The notes under the pieces were generated by a model, which had not been told where the DNA came from, ran no database searches, and worked only from the letters and a program-made list of their open reading frames with translations. A stretch of DNA of 64,000 nucleotides. Origin: Dermacentor variabilis. Taxonomy: Eukaryota > Arthropoda > Arachnida > Ixodida > Ixodidae. Positions 30,681 through 42,777 of the stretch are shown here, one piece after another. The number at the start of each line of letters is the position of its first letter. Position 1 is the first letter of the stretch. The stretch spans positions 155,331,105 through 155,395,104 of the forward strand of contig NC_134572.1 of assembly GCF_050947875.1 (NCBI RefSeq). Direction: 5' to 3'. A program made the position numbers and the translations under genes.

Positions 30681-33600
30681 AAAACTGCCTTAAAATATTT
30701 AGATTTGAGGGGAAGCTTCGTTAACAAACTATAACACGGCAATCAGCACTCGAATACGACGAGAGAAATTATTGAGAGGTGGAAAATTCCCTTGAAATAA
30801 ATCCGGTTTGCGAGACAAATGCTTGTATGTATTGAATCTCTTAAAAGATGAGGCGGGAAATATACGCTCACCGAGAGGGCATCGTCAGCACGAGACCACC
30901 ACCAGGCACCTTACTGAGATGTAGAAAGCTTCGCGGCCGGAAGGAAGTCTCCCCTCTCCGCCGGCCAAGAATGGAAAACGCGCTTTCCGATCGCTCAAGG
31001 TTGCGCGGACATTGTATCGCTCTAGCGTCTAGGAAAAAGCTTAAACAGGTGCGAGGGCGGCACGCATAGCGTGGGAAGCTAGCCGCCGGAATAGCTATCT
31101 CAAGTACTGCTGCTGGCGAGGGCGAAATACCTTCGTGTAATTATAATAACCCTAATAGGACTTCTTTCAAAGAAAAAAAAAGAAAAAAAAGGAAACGGCT
31201 CAGAAGGCTATACTACGAGAGCTATGACTGATACTTTTCTATATATATGTATTCATCTCATCTATGGGATCGCATGCGCGCGCTGTTGCTTGTCTCTGCG
31301 TGTAGTAGTTAAGAGAGCCTGTTTAAGGACGGAGAAGAGGTAAGGAAAGGAAAGCAATATTGCAGCGCCGTGGTTTTAAAGCGCAACCGTGGTAGGGAAA
31401 CGGAAGGCGATATAAGCATGCGTGTCCATGATGCGCACACTACAAACTGCCTTACAATATTTAGACTTGAGGGGAAGCTTCGTTAACAAACTATAACACG
31501 GCAATCAGCACTAGGATATAATTATAACCCTAATAATATTTGTAAATATTCATCTCATCTATAGGATCTAAAGCGCGCGCTGTTGCTTTGTCTGTGCGTG
31601 TAGTAGTTAAGAGAGCCAGTTTAAGGACGGAGAAGAGGTAAGGAAAGGAAAGTCTCTGAAGCAAAGTTGCAGCGCCGTGGTTTTAAAGCGCAACCGTGGT
31701 AGATAAACGGAAAGCGATATAAGCATGCGTGTCCATGATACGCACACGACAAACTGCCTTACAATATTTAGACTTGAGGGGAAGCTTCGTTAACAAACTA
31801 TAACACGGCAATCAGCACTCGAATACGACGAGAGAAATTATTGAGAGGTGGAAAATTCCCTTGAAATAAATCCGGTTTGCGAGACAAATGCTTGTATGTA
31901 TTGAATCTCTTAAAAGATGAGGGGGGAAATATACGCTCACCGAGAGGGCATCGTCAGCACGAGACCACCACCACGCACCTTACTGAGATGTAGAGAGCTT
32001 CGCGGCCGGAACGAAGTCTCCCCTCTGCGCCGGCCAAGAATGGAAAACCCACTTTCCGATCGCTCAAGGTTGCGCGGACATTGTATTGCTCTAGCGTCTA
32101 GGAAAAAGCTTAAACAGGTGCGTGGGCGGCACGCATAGCGTGGGAAGCTAGCCGCCGGAATAGCTATCTCAAGTACTGCTGCTGGCGAGGGCGAAATACC
32201 TTCGTGTAATTATAATAACCCTAATAGGACTTCTTTCAAAGAAAAAAAAAGAAAAAAAAAGGAAATGGCTCAGAAGGCTATACTACGAGAGCTATGACTG
32301 ATACTTTTCTATATATATGTATTCATCTCATCTATAGGATCGCATGCGCGCGCTGTTGCTTGTCTCTACGTGTGGTAGTTAAGAGAGCCAGTTTAAGGGC
32401 GGAGCAGAAGCAAGGAGAGGAAAGGAATATTGCAGCGCCGTGGTTTTAAAGCGCAACCGTGGTAGGCAAACGGAAGGCGATATAAGCATGCGTGTCCATG
32501 ATGCGCACACAACAAACTGCCTTACAATATTTAGACTTGAGGGGAAGCTTCGTTAACAAACTATAACACGGCAATCAGCACTCGGATATAATTATAACCG
32601 TAATAATATTTGTAAATATTCATCTCATCTATAGGATCTAAAGCGCGCTGTTGCTTTGTCTGTGCGTGTACTAGTTAAGAGAGCCAGTTTAAGGACGGAG
32701 AAGAGGTAAGGAAAGGAAAGTCTCTGAAGCAAACTTTCAGCGCCGTGGTTTTAATGCGCAACCGTGGTAGATAAACGGAAAGCGATATAAGCATGCGTGT
32801 CCATGATACGCACACGACAAACTGCCTTACAATATTTAGACTTGAGGGGAAGCTTCGTTAACAAACTATAACACGGCAATCAGCACTCGAATACGACGAG
32901 AGAAATTATTGAGAGGTGGAAAATTCCCTTGATATAAATCCGGTTTGCGAGACAAATGCTTGTATGTATTGAATTTCTTAAAAGATGAGGGGGGAAATAT
33001 ACGCTCACCGAGAGGGCATCGTCAGCACGCGACCACCACCAGGCACCTTACTGAGATGTAGAGAGCTTCGCGGCCGGAACGAAGTCTCCCCTCTCCGCCG
33101 GCCAAGAATGGAAAACGCGCTTTCCGATCGCTCAAGGTTGCGCGGACATTGTATAGCTCTAGCGTCTAGGAAAAAGCTTAAACAGGTGCGAGGCCGCACG
33201 CATAGCGTGGGAAGCTAGCCGCCGGAATAGCTATCTCAAGTACTGCTGCTGGCGAGGGCGAAATACCTTCGTGTAATTATAATAACCCTAATAGGACTTC
33301 TTTCAAAGAAAAAAAAAGAAAAAAAAAGGAAACGGCTCAGAAGGCTATAAAACGAGAGCTATGACTGATACTTTTCGATATATATGTATTCATCTCATCT
33401 ATGGGCTCGCATGCGCGCGCTGTTGCTTGTCTCTGCGTGTAGTAGTTAAGAGAGCCAGTTTAAGGGCGGAGAAGAAGCAAGGAGAGGGAAGCAATATTGC
33501 AGCGCCGTGGTTTTAAAGCGCAACCGTGGTAGGGAAACGGAAGGCGATATAAGCATGCGTGTCCATGATGCGCACACGACAAACTGCCTTACAATATTTA

Positions 33601-34977
33601 GACTTGGGGGGAAGCTTCGTTAACAAACTATAACACGGCAATCAGCACTCGAATGTAATTATAACCCTAATAATAATTGTAAATATTCATCTCATCTATA
33701 GGATCCAAAGCGCGCGCTGTTGCTTTGTCTGTACGTGTAGTAGTTAAGAGAGCCAGTTTAAGGACGGAGAAGAGGTAAGGAAAGGAAAGTCTCTGGAGCA
33801 AACTTTCAGCGCCGTGGTTTTAAAGCGCAACCGTGGTATATAAACGGAAAGCGATATAAGCATGCGTGTCCATGATACGCACACGACAAACTGCCTTACA
33901 ATATTTAGACTTGAGGGGAAGCTTCGTTAACAAACTATAACACGGCAATCAGCGCTCGAATACGACGAGAGAAATTATTGAGAGGTGGAAAATTCCCTTG
34001 AAATAAATCCGGTTTGCGAGACAAATGCTTGTATGCATTGAATCTCTTAAAAGATGAGGGGGGAAATATACGCTCACCGAGAGGGCATCGTCAGCACGAG
34101 ACCACCACCAGGCACCTTACTGAGAAGTAGAGAGCTTCGCGGCCGGAACGAAGTCTCCCCTCTCCGCCGGCCAAGAATGGAAAACGCGCTTTCCGATCGC
34201 TCAATGTAGCGCGGACATTGTATAGCTCTAGCGTCTAGGAAAAAGCTTAAACAGGTGCGAGGCCGCACGCATAGCGTGGGAAGCTAGCCGCCGGAATAGC
34301 TATCTCAAGTACTGCTGCTGGCGAGGGCGAAATACCTTCGTGTAATTATAATAACCCTAATAGGACTTCTTTCAAAGAAAAAAAAAGAAAAAAAAAAGGA
34401 AACGGCTCAGAAGGCTATACTACGAGAGCTATGACTGATACTTTTCTATATATATGTATTCATCTCATCTATGGGCTCGCATGCGCGCGCTATTGCTTGT
34501 CTCTGCGTGTAGTAGTTAAGAGAGCCAGTTTAAGGGCGGAGAAGAAGCAAGGAGAGGAAAGCAATATTGCAGCGCCGTGGTTTTAAAGCGCAACCGTGGT
34601 AGGGATACGGAAGGCGATATAAGCATGCGTGTCCATGATGCGCACACGACCAACTGCCTTACAATATTTAGACTTGAGGGGAAGCTTCGTTAACAAACTA
34701 TAACACGGCAATCAGCACTCGAATATAATTATAACCCTAATAATAATTGTAAATATTCATCTCGTCTATAGGATCTAAAGCGAGCGCTGTTGCTTTGTCT
34801 GTGCGTGTAGTAGTTAAGAGAGCCAGTTTAAGGACGGAGAAGAGGTAAGGAAAGGAAAGTCTCTGAAGCAAACTTGCAGCGCCGTGGTTTTAAAGCGCAA
34901 CCGTGGTAGATAAACGGAAAGCGATATAAGCATGCGTGTGCATGATACGCACACGACAAACTGCCTTACAATATTTA

Positions 34978-35220
34978 ATAATATTAATAATATTTGGGGT
35001 TTTACGTGCCAAAACCACTTTCTGATTATGAGGCACGCCGTAGTGGAGGACTCCGGAAATTTTGACCACCTGGGGTTCTTTAACGTGCACCTAAATCTAA
35101 GCACACGGGTGTTTTCGCATTTCGCCCCCATCGAAATGCGGCCGCCGTGGCCGGGATTCGATCCCGCGACCTCGTGCTCAGCAGCCCAACACCATAGCCA
35201 CTGAGCAACCACGGCGGGTA
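34978..35220 (-). mobile_element. Ruka-type SINE, copy 3, inside the tandem array
   Basis: Minus-strand copy. The array sequence TTACAATATTTA is duplicated on both sides (34966-34977 and 35221-35232). The left end is an AT-rich TAATATTAATAAT tail, the right end the tRNA-like head. Only this unit carries it, so it inserted after the array formed and has not spread by unit exchange. Confidence 0.93.
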
Positions 35221-35232
35221 TTACAATATTTA

Positions 35233-38200
35233 GACTTGAGGGGAAGCTTCGTTAACAAACTATAACACGGCAAATCAGCACTCGAATACGACGAGAGAAA
35301 TTATTGAGAGGTGGAAAATTCCCTTGAAATAAATCCGGTTTGCGAGACAAATGCTTGTAAGTATTGAATCTCTTTAAAGATGAGGGGGCAAATATATACG
35401 CTCACCGAGAGGGCTTCGTCAGCACGAGACCACCACCAGGCACCTTACTGAGATGTAGAGAGCTTCGCGGCAGGAACGAAGTCTCCCCTCTCCACCGGCC
35501 AAGAATGGAAAACGCGCTTTCCGATCGCTCAAGGTTGCGCGGACATTGTATAGCTCTAGCGTCTAGGAAAAAGCTTAAACAGGTGCGAGGCCGCACGCAT
35601 AGCGTGGGAAGCTAGCCGCCGGAATAGCTATCTCAAGTACTGCTTCTGGCGAGGGCGAAATACCTTCGTGTAATTATAATAACCCTAATAGGACTTCTTA
35701 AAAAAAAAAAAATAAAAAAAAAGGAAACGGCTCAGAAGGCTATACTACGAGAGCTATGACTGATACTTTTCTATATATATGTATTCATCTCATCTATGGG
35801 CTCGCATGCGCGCGCTGTTGCTTGTCTCTGCGTGTAGTAGTTAAGAGAGCCAGTTTAAGGGCGGAGAAGAAGCAAGGAGAGGAAAGCAATATTGCAGCGC
35901 CGTGGTTTTAAAGCGCAACCGTGGTAGGGATACGGAAGGCGATATAAGCATGCGTGTCCATGATGCGCACACGACCAACTGCCTGAAAATATTTAGACTT
36001 GAGGGGAAGCTTCGTTAACAAACTATAACAGGGCAATCAGCACTCGAATATAATTATAACCCTAATAATAATTGTAAATATTCATCTCGTCTATAGGATC
36101 TAAAGCGAGCGCTGTTGCTTTGTCTGTGCGTGTAGTAGTTAAGAGAGCCAGTTTAAGGACGGAGAAGAGGTAAGGAAAGGAAAGTCTCTGAAGCAAACTT
36201 GCAGCGCCGTGGTTTTAAAGCGCAACCGTGGTAGATAAACGGAAAGCGATATAAGCATGCGTGTGCATGATACGCACACGACAAACTGCCTTACAATATT
36301 TAGACTTGAGGGGAAGCTTCGTTAACAAACTATAACACGGCTATCAGCACTCGAATACGACGAGGAAAATTATTGAGAGGTTGAAAATTCCCTTGAAATA
36401 AATCCGGTTTGCGAGACAAATGCTTGTATGTATTGAATCTCTAAAAAGATGAGGGGGGAAATATACGCTCACCGAGAGGGCATCGTCAGCACGAGACCAC
36501 CACCAGGCACCTTACTGAGATGTAGAGAGCTTCGCGGCCGGAACGAAGTCTCCCCTCTCCGCCGGCCAAGAATGGAAAACGCGCTTTCCGATCGCTCAAG
36601 GTTGCGCGGACATTGTATAGCTCTAGCGTCTAGGAAAAAGCTTAAACAGGTGCGAGGGCGGCACGCATAGCGTGGGAAGCTAGCCGCCGGAATAGCTATC
36701 TCAAGTACTGCTGCTGGCGAAGGCGAAATACCTTCGTGTAATAATAATAACCCTAATAGGACTTCTTTCAAAGAAAAAAAAAAGAAAAAAAAAGGAAACG
36801 GCTCAGAAGGCTATACTACGAGAGCTATGACTGATACTTTTCTATATATATGTATTCATCTCATCTATGGGATCGCATGCGCGCGCTGTTGCTTGTCTCT
36901 GCGTGTAGTAGTTAAGAGAGCCAGTTTAAGGACGGAGAAGAGGTAAGGAAAGGAAAGTCTCTGGAGCAAACTTTCAGCGCCGTGGTTTTAAAGCGCAACC
37001 GTGGTAGATAAACGGAAAGCGATATAAGCATGCGTGTCCATGATACGCACACGACAAACTGCCTTACAATATTTAGACTTGAGGGGAAGCTTCGCTGACA
37101 AACTATAACACGGCAATCAGCGCTCGAATACGACGAGAGAAATTATTGAGAGGTTGAAAATTCCCTTGAAATAAATCCGGTTTGCGAGACAAATGCTTGT
37201 ATGTATTGAATCTCTTAAAAGATGAGGGGGGAAATATACGCTCACCGAGAGGGCATCGTCAGCACGAGACCACCACCAGGCACCTTACTGAGATGTAGAG
37301 AGCTTCGCGGCCGGAACGAAGTCTCCCCTCTCTGCCGGCCAAGAATGGAAAACGCGCTTTCCGATCGCTCAAGGTTGCGCGGACATTGTATAGCTCTAGC
37401 GTCTAGGAAAAATCTTAAACAGGTGCGAGGCCGCACGCATAGCGTGGGAAGCTAGCCGCCGGAATAGCTATCTCAAGTACTGCTGCTGGCGAGGGCGAAA
37501 TACCTTCGTGTAATTATAATAACCATAATAGGACTTCTTTCAAAGAAAAAAAAAGAAAAGAAAAAGGAAACGGCTCAGAAGGCTATACTACGAGAGCTAT
37601 GACTGATACTTTTCTATATATATGTATTCATCTCATCTATGGGCTCGCATGCACGCGCTGTTGCTTGTCTCTGCGTGTAGTAGTTAACAGAGCCAGTTTA
37701 AGGGCGGAGAAGAAGCAAGGAGAGGAAAGCAATATTGCAGCGCCGTGGTTTTAAAGCGCAACCGTGGTAGGGAAACGGAAGGCGATATAAGCATGCGTGT
37801 CCATGATGCGCACACGACCAACTGCCTTACAATATTTAGACTTGAGGGGAAGCTTCGTTAACAAACTATAACACGGCAATCAGCACTCGAATATAATTAT
37901 AACCCTAATAATAATTGTAAATATTCATCTCATCTATAGGATCTAAAGCGAGCGCTGTTGCTTTGTCTGTGCGTGTAGTAGTTAAGAGAGCCAGTTTAAG
38001 GACGGAGAAGAGGTAAGGAAAGGAAAGTCTCTGAAGCAAACTTGCAGCGCCGTGGTTTTAAAGCGCAACCGTGGTAGATAAACGGAAAGCGATATAAGCA
38101 TGCGTGTGCATGATACGCACACGACAAACTGCCTCACAATATTTAGACTTGAGGGGAAGCTTCGTTAACAAACTATAACACGGCAATCAGCCCTCGAATA

Positions 38201-40583
38201 CGACGAGAGAAATTATTGAGAGGTGGAAAATTCCCTTGAAATAAATCCGGTTTGCGAGACAAATGCTTGTAAGTATTGAATCTCTTTAAAGATGAGGGGG
38301 CAAATATATACGCTCACCGAGAGGGCTTCGTCAGCACGAGACCACCACCAGGCACCTTACTGAGATGTAGAGAGCTTCGCGGCAGGAACGAAGTCTCCCC
38401 TCTCCACCGGCCAAGAATGGAAAACGCGCTTTCCGATCGCTCAAGGTTGCGCGGAGATTGTATTGCTCTAGCGTCTTGGAAAAAGCTTAAACAGGTGCGA
38501 GGGCGGCACGCATAGCGTGGGAAGCTAGCCGCCGGAATAGCTATCTCAAGTACTGCTGCTGGCGAGGGCGAAATACCTTCGTGTAAATATAATAACCCTA
38601 ATAGGACTTCTTTCAAAGAAAAAAAAAAGAAAAAAAAGGAAAGGGCTCAGAAGGCTATACTACGAGAGCTATGACTGATACTTTTATATATACATGTATT
38701 CATCTCATCTATGGGATCGCATGCGCGCGCTGTTGCTTGTCTCTGCGTGTAGTAGTTAAGAGAGCCAGTTTAAGGGCGGAGAAGAAGCAAGGAGAGGAAA
38801 GCAATATTGCAGCGCCGTGGTTTTAAAGCGCAACCGTGGTAGGGAAACGGAAGGCGATATAAGCATGCGTGTCCATGATGCGCACACGACAAACTGCCTT
38901 ACAATATTTAGACTTGAGGGAAAGCTTCATTAACAAACTATAACACGGCAATCAGCACTCGAATATAATTATAACCCTAATAATAATTGTAAATATTCAT
39001 CTCATCTATAGGATCTAAAGCGCGCGCTGTTGCTCTGTCTGTGCGTGTAGTAGTTAAGAGAGCCAGTTTAAGGACGGAGAAGAGGTAAGGAAAGGAAAGT
39101 CTTTGAAGCAAACTTTCAGCGCCGTGGTTTTAAAGCGCAACCGTGGTAGATAAACGGAAAGCGTTATAAGCATGAGTGTCCATGATACGCACACGACAAA
39201 CTGCCTTACAATATTTAGACTTGAGGGAAAGCTTCGTTAACAAACTATAACACGGCTATCAGCACTCGAATACGACGAGAGAAATTATTGAGAGGTTGAA
39301 AATTCCCTTGAAATAAATCCGGTTTGCGAGACAAATGCTTGTATGTATTGAATCTCTAAAAAGATGAGGGGGGAAATATACGCTCACCGAGAGGGCATCG
39401 TCAGCACGAGACCACCACCAGGCACCTTACTGAGATGTAGAGAGCTTCGCGGCCGGAACGAAGTCTCCCCTCTCCGCCGGCCAAGAATGGAAAACGCGCT
39501 TTCCGATCGCTCAAGGTTGCGCGGACATTGTATAGCTCTAGCGTCTAGGAAAAAGCTTAAACAGGTCCGAGGGCGGCACGCATAGCGTGGGAAGCTAGCC
39601 GCCGGAATAGCTATCTCAAGTACTGCTGGTGGCGAGGGCGAAATACCTTCGTGTAATTATAATAACCCTAATAGGACTTCTTTCAAAGAAAAAAAAGAAA
39701 AAAAAAGGAAACGGCTCAGAAGGCTATACTACGAGAGCTATGACTGATACTTTTCTATATATATGTATTCATCTCATCTATGGGATCGCATGGGCGCGCT
39801 GTTGCTTGTCTCTGCGTGTAGTAGTTAAGAGAGCCAGTTTAAGGACGGAGAAGAGGTAAGGAAAGGAAAGTCTCTGGAGCAAACTTTCAGCGCCGTGGTT
39901 TTAAAGCGCAACCGTGGTAGGGAAACGGAAGGCGATATAAGCATGCGTGTCCATGATGCGCACACGACAAACTGCCTTACAATATTTAGACTTGAGTGAA
40001 AGCTTCGTTAACAAACTATAACACGGCATTCAGCACTCCAATACGACGAGAGAAATTATTGAGAGGTGGAAAATTCCCTTGAAATAAATCCGGTTTGCGA
40101 GACAAATGCTTGTACGTATTGAATCTCTTAAAAGATGAGGGGGGAAATATACGCTCACCGAGAGGGCATCGTCAGCACGAGACCACCACCAGGCACCTTA
40201 CTGAGATGTAGAGAGCTTCGCGGCCGGAACGAAGTCTCCCCTCTCCGCCGGTCAAGAATGGAAAACGCGTTTTCCGATCGCTCAAGGTTGCGTCGACATT
40301 GTATAGCTCTAGCGTCTAGGAAAAAGCTTAAACAGGTGCGAGGGCGGCACGCATAGCGTGGGAAGCTAGCCACCGGTCTAGCTATCTCAAGTACTGCTGC
40401 TGGCGAGGGCGAAATACCTTCGTGTAATTATAATAACCCTAATAGGACTTCTTTCAAAGTAGAAGAAAAAAAAGGAAACGGCTCAGAAGGCTATACTACG
40501 AGAGCTATGACTGATACGTTTCTATATATATGTATTCATCTCATCTATGCGATCGCATGCGCGCGCGGTTGCTCGTCTCTGCG
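35233..40583 (+). repeat. 2.91-kb higher-order repeat, two copies
   Basis: Anchors 35380, 36449 and 37222 (spacings 1069 and 773) are repeated at 38292, 39364 and 40135 (1072 and 771), offset 2912-2915 bp. The first unit of each triplet shares private variants (GTAAGTATTG, CAAATATATACG, GGCTTCGTC, GGCAGGAACG), showing that a three-unit block was duplicated. The last copy is cut at 40583. Confidence 0.88.
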
Positions 40584-40593
40584 TCAAGGGAAT

Positions 40594-40868
40594 GGGTGAA
40601 ATAGTCGGCGCAGAATATTATCCAGCGGTTCCCCTTAAATGACTTTGGAAAAGGGCCTAACAGATAAATTATGACTTGCCGAAAGGATGAGGTGGGAGGC
40701 GGGACAGGTTGAAGGAGACCAGATGGGGCAGTGGTTGGGCGTTTCCGACGTTGGCACTGTATGCAGCTGGCGACATACAACTCAACGAAATGTCGCATCC
40801 GGGGCCAGTAGACGCGTTCTTAAATGCGATAAAGGGTGCGCACAGTGCCTAGGTGACCGGAGGTAGGG
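40594..40868 (-). pseudogene. G1 integrase, N-terminal half
   Basis: Contains the second half of the zinc-binding site (C-I-Q-C-Q-R-R-K) and the start of the core (GPFPKSFKGNRW, then CADYFT) and stops at the insertion point. The protein sequence resumes at 26722 on the other side of the 13.9-kb block. The catalytic aspartate before L-L-G-P-F reads Y or L here, a substitution. Confidence 0.82.
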
Positions 40869-41439
40869 TCATCGTACATAGCCTGAAGGATTGCTGGCCG
40901 GAGACGCTCCGGCACCATTACAAGGAAGCGTGCACCCGTGCTTGAATAGTTGCTTTTGTACAGGAGCGCGTCCGTTAGACAGTAGCTGCTTGCTGCACTT
41001 GAATGGGCAGAAGAGTGGCTCCAATTTGCTGTCTGTCCGTGGTTCTGCTTTGAATGCAACGATATCTCGAAAAGCGCATGTCACAGAAGCGACGAGATGA
41101 TGAAAATCGTCTGCGTCGCAGTCCGCCATGGTAAGCCGCATACGGGAAAGGCAGTCGGCATCAGCACGTTTTCGGCCACTCTTGTAGGAAACAGTGAAGT
41201 TATATTCCTGCAACCTCAACGCCCAGCGCGCAAGGCGATCACAAGGGTCGCGAAGGTTCACGAGCCAGCACAGGGAATGGTGGTCTGTGACGACTAGGAA
41301 TGCGCGTCCGTACAAGTACGAGCGAAATCGCTGACAGCAAAGATTACAGCGAGGCATTCTTGCTCTATCACCGTGTAATTTCGTCCAAGTTTGTTTAAAG
41401 AGCAGCTTGCATACGCAATCACGTGCTTACGGTCGTCAG
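40869..41439 (-). pseudogene. G1 RNase H, C-terminal half
   Basis: Reads [18 protein letters not shown], then [10 protein letters not shown] (catalytic aspartate of the TDH motif) and ends with ADADCLSR, followed by the spacer to integrase. A frame change occurs near 41340. The first half of the domain is at 46078-46274 beyond the LINE. Confidence 0.85.
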
Positions 41440-41452
41440 CAGAGTGGTTCGG

Positions 41453-41734
41453 CAGAGTGGTTCGGCAGCCGTGTCAACAGCACGACGTGCTAAAACTACC
41501 GTTTTTTCACCGCTGCAGGGTTTTCTAGCTACAAGAGGTGACGAAGACAGACAAGTAGACCAGCGCGCAGGCGTACTTCAGTCAACCGTGGTTCCCTAAT
41601 AGGCCGTTTCCAGCGTGACAGTGCCTTCTTCGTACCCATGTAAGCAGCACGGATTCCCCGCGATTCATCAGAGTGGTTCAGCAGCCGTGTCAACAGCACG
41701 AGGTGTTAAAACCACCGTTTTTTCACCGCTGGAG
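41453..41734 (+). repeat. duplicated module in LINE 5' region
   Basis: A 66-bp segment (CAGAGTGGTTCGGCAGCCGT through CACCGCTGCAG, 41453-41518) recurs at 41669-41734 with a few differences, offset 216 bp. Tandem 5' modules serve as promoters in some LINEs; that role is inference here. Confidence 0.7.
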
Positions 41735-41977
41735 TTGGGCCAACAGCCATTTTTTACTGTTTCTATTTAGAATATTGCGGCTGCTGAACTGCTCTCTGTT
41801 GCCGTATTACACCTTGTTCGATGTGCGCATTTCGTTGATGTATATGTCATATTTTGCTTTGCATCACGGCAGCTGGAAAGAGTGACGCTTTCGAATAATT
41901 CACTAAGTCTATTGGAGACAAACCACCTCGATCTATAAAGGAGGTTGTTAACGCTATTGTGGAAATGACAATGAAAT

Positions 41978-42697
41978 TTGCTGAAGTTTTGTCTGAATGA
42001 AGTAAAAGCAAAAATGAAAAATATCAACCGATCAAACAACAGCATAAAATCAGAGCTGAAATCAGTTGCAGCTTCGATGGGCTTTATCAATAGTAACCTT
42101 CAAGAGTTCAAGCAAGAAAATGTAAACCTTCGACAAGAACTTTCTCAGGTGCAGAAAGAATTCCTGATTTCTCAAACAGTAAACAAGCGGCTGGATAAAG
42201 AACCTAAAGAAACACGACGGCAACTCAATGAATTCAAAAAGTACAGTCTTAGAAATAATCTTGAATTGAAAGGAATCCCCTGCACTGAAACTGAAGTTCT
42301 TGACCAAACAATGCAAAAGATTTCAACTTTCTTGAACGTTTATCTAGTTGATGGAGACATTGATGACATTAATCGTGTGCGCACAAAAAGGGTGATGGAC
42401 CATCCAATGTCATTGTCAGGTTTAATGCGCGCCGAAAGCGCGACATAATCCTACAAGCAGCAAGAAAAAAAAAGACCAACAACAGCAATGTTTGGCGCAG
42501 AAAAATCTGAACCGCTGTACGTGAATGGACATCTATGCCCAAAATATAAGGCGCTACTCGGCAAGGCCATCGAAATGAAGCGAGAGCAAAAGTGGAAATT
42601 TGCCTGGGTATCAGATGGCAAAGTACTTATGCGGAAGACAGATAGTTCTAGGGTCATCAGCCTTACAAGTGAAGAAGATTTAGCCCAAATAGTGTGA
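41978..42697 (+). pseudogene. LINE ORF1 (coiled coil plus FP25K-like C-terminus)
   Basis: The first part (41978-42448) is a long heptad-rich helix followed by R-N-N-L-E-L-K-G-I-P, a pattern of arthropod LINE ORF1 proteins. The C-terminal part (42488-42697) reads VNGHLCPKYKALL and WKFAWVSDGKVLMRK and ends EEDLAQI, similar to the FP25K/L1-ORF1-like domain. Two frameshifts near 42415 and 42465 (in an A-run) separate the parts. It would be the RNA-binding chaperone. Confidence 0.72.
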
Positions 42698-42777
42698 TTC
42701 CGTATATATCGGTAGCCTGAAAGATAAATTCTTTAAACCAAGATGGCTTACACTCAAAGCAAATATATGAACTTAGT

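Larger units (their letters stand above)
30681..40583 (+). repeat. 9.9-kb tandem array of about 1.07-kb units
   Basis: The same anchor (ATGAGGGGGGAAATATACG and close variants) recurs at 30848, 31917, 32985, 34054, 35380, 36449, 37222, 38292, 39364 and 40135. Spacings are 1068-1072 bp, except two of 771-773 bp and one enlarged by a SINE. Each long unit holds two copies of a roughly 300-bp segment (GAGAGCCAGTTTAAG through GCAATCAGCACTCGAAT). The short units have one, as expected from crossover between the internal copies. Units also carry an A-rich tract (AAAGAAAAAAAAAG) and a CTATATATATG motif. Reading frames of 64-77 codons recur on both strands because the units are alike; they match nothing I recognise. 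Confidence 0.95.

Noticed and set aside
34978..35220. tRNA gene in the SINE heads
   Set aside because: A and B boxes are present but no acceptor stem or anticodon arm can be folded, and the sequence continues into a SINE body.
30681..40583. Regular repeats that might suggest a CRISPR array
   Set aside because: Units are about 1.07 kb and contiguous, with no short repeats separated by unique spacers; everything else in the window is eukaryotic.
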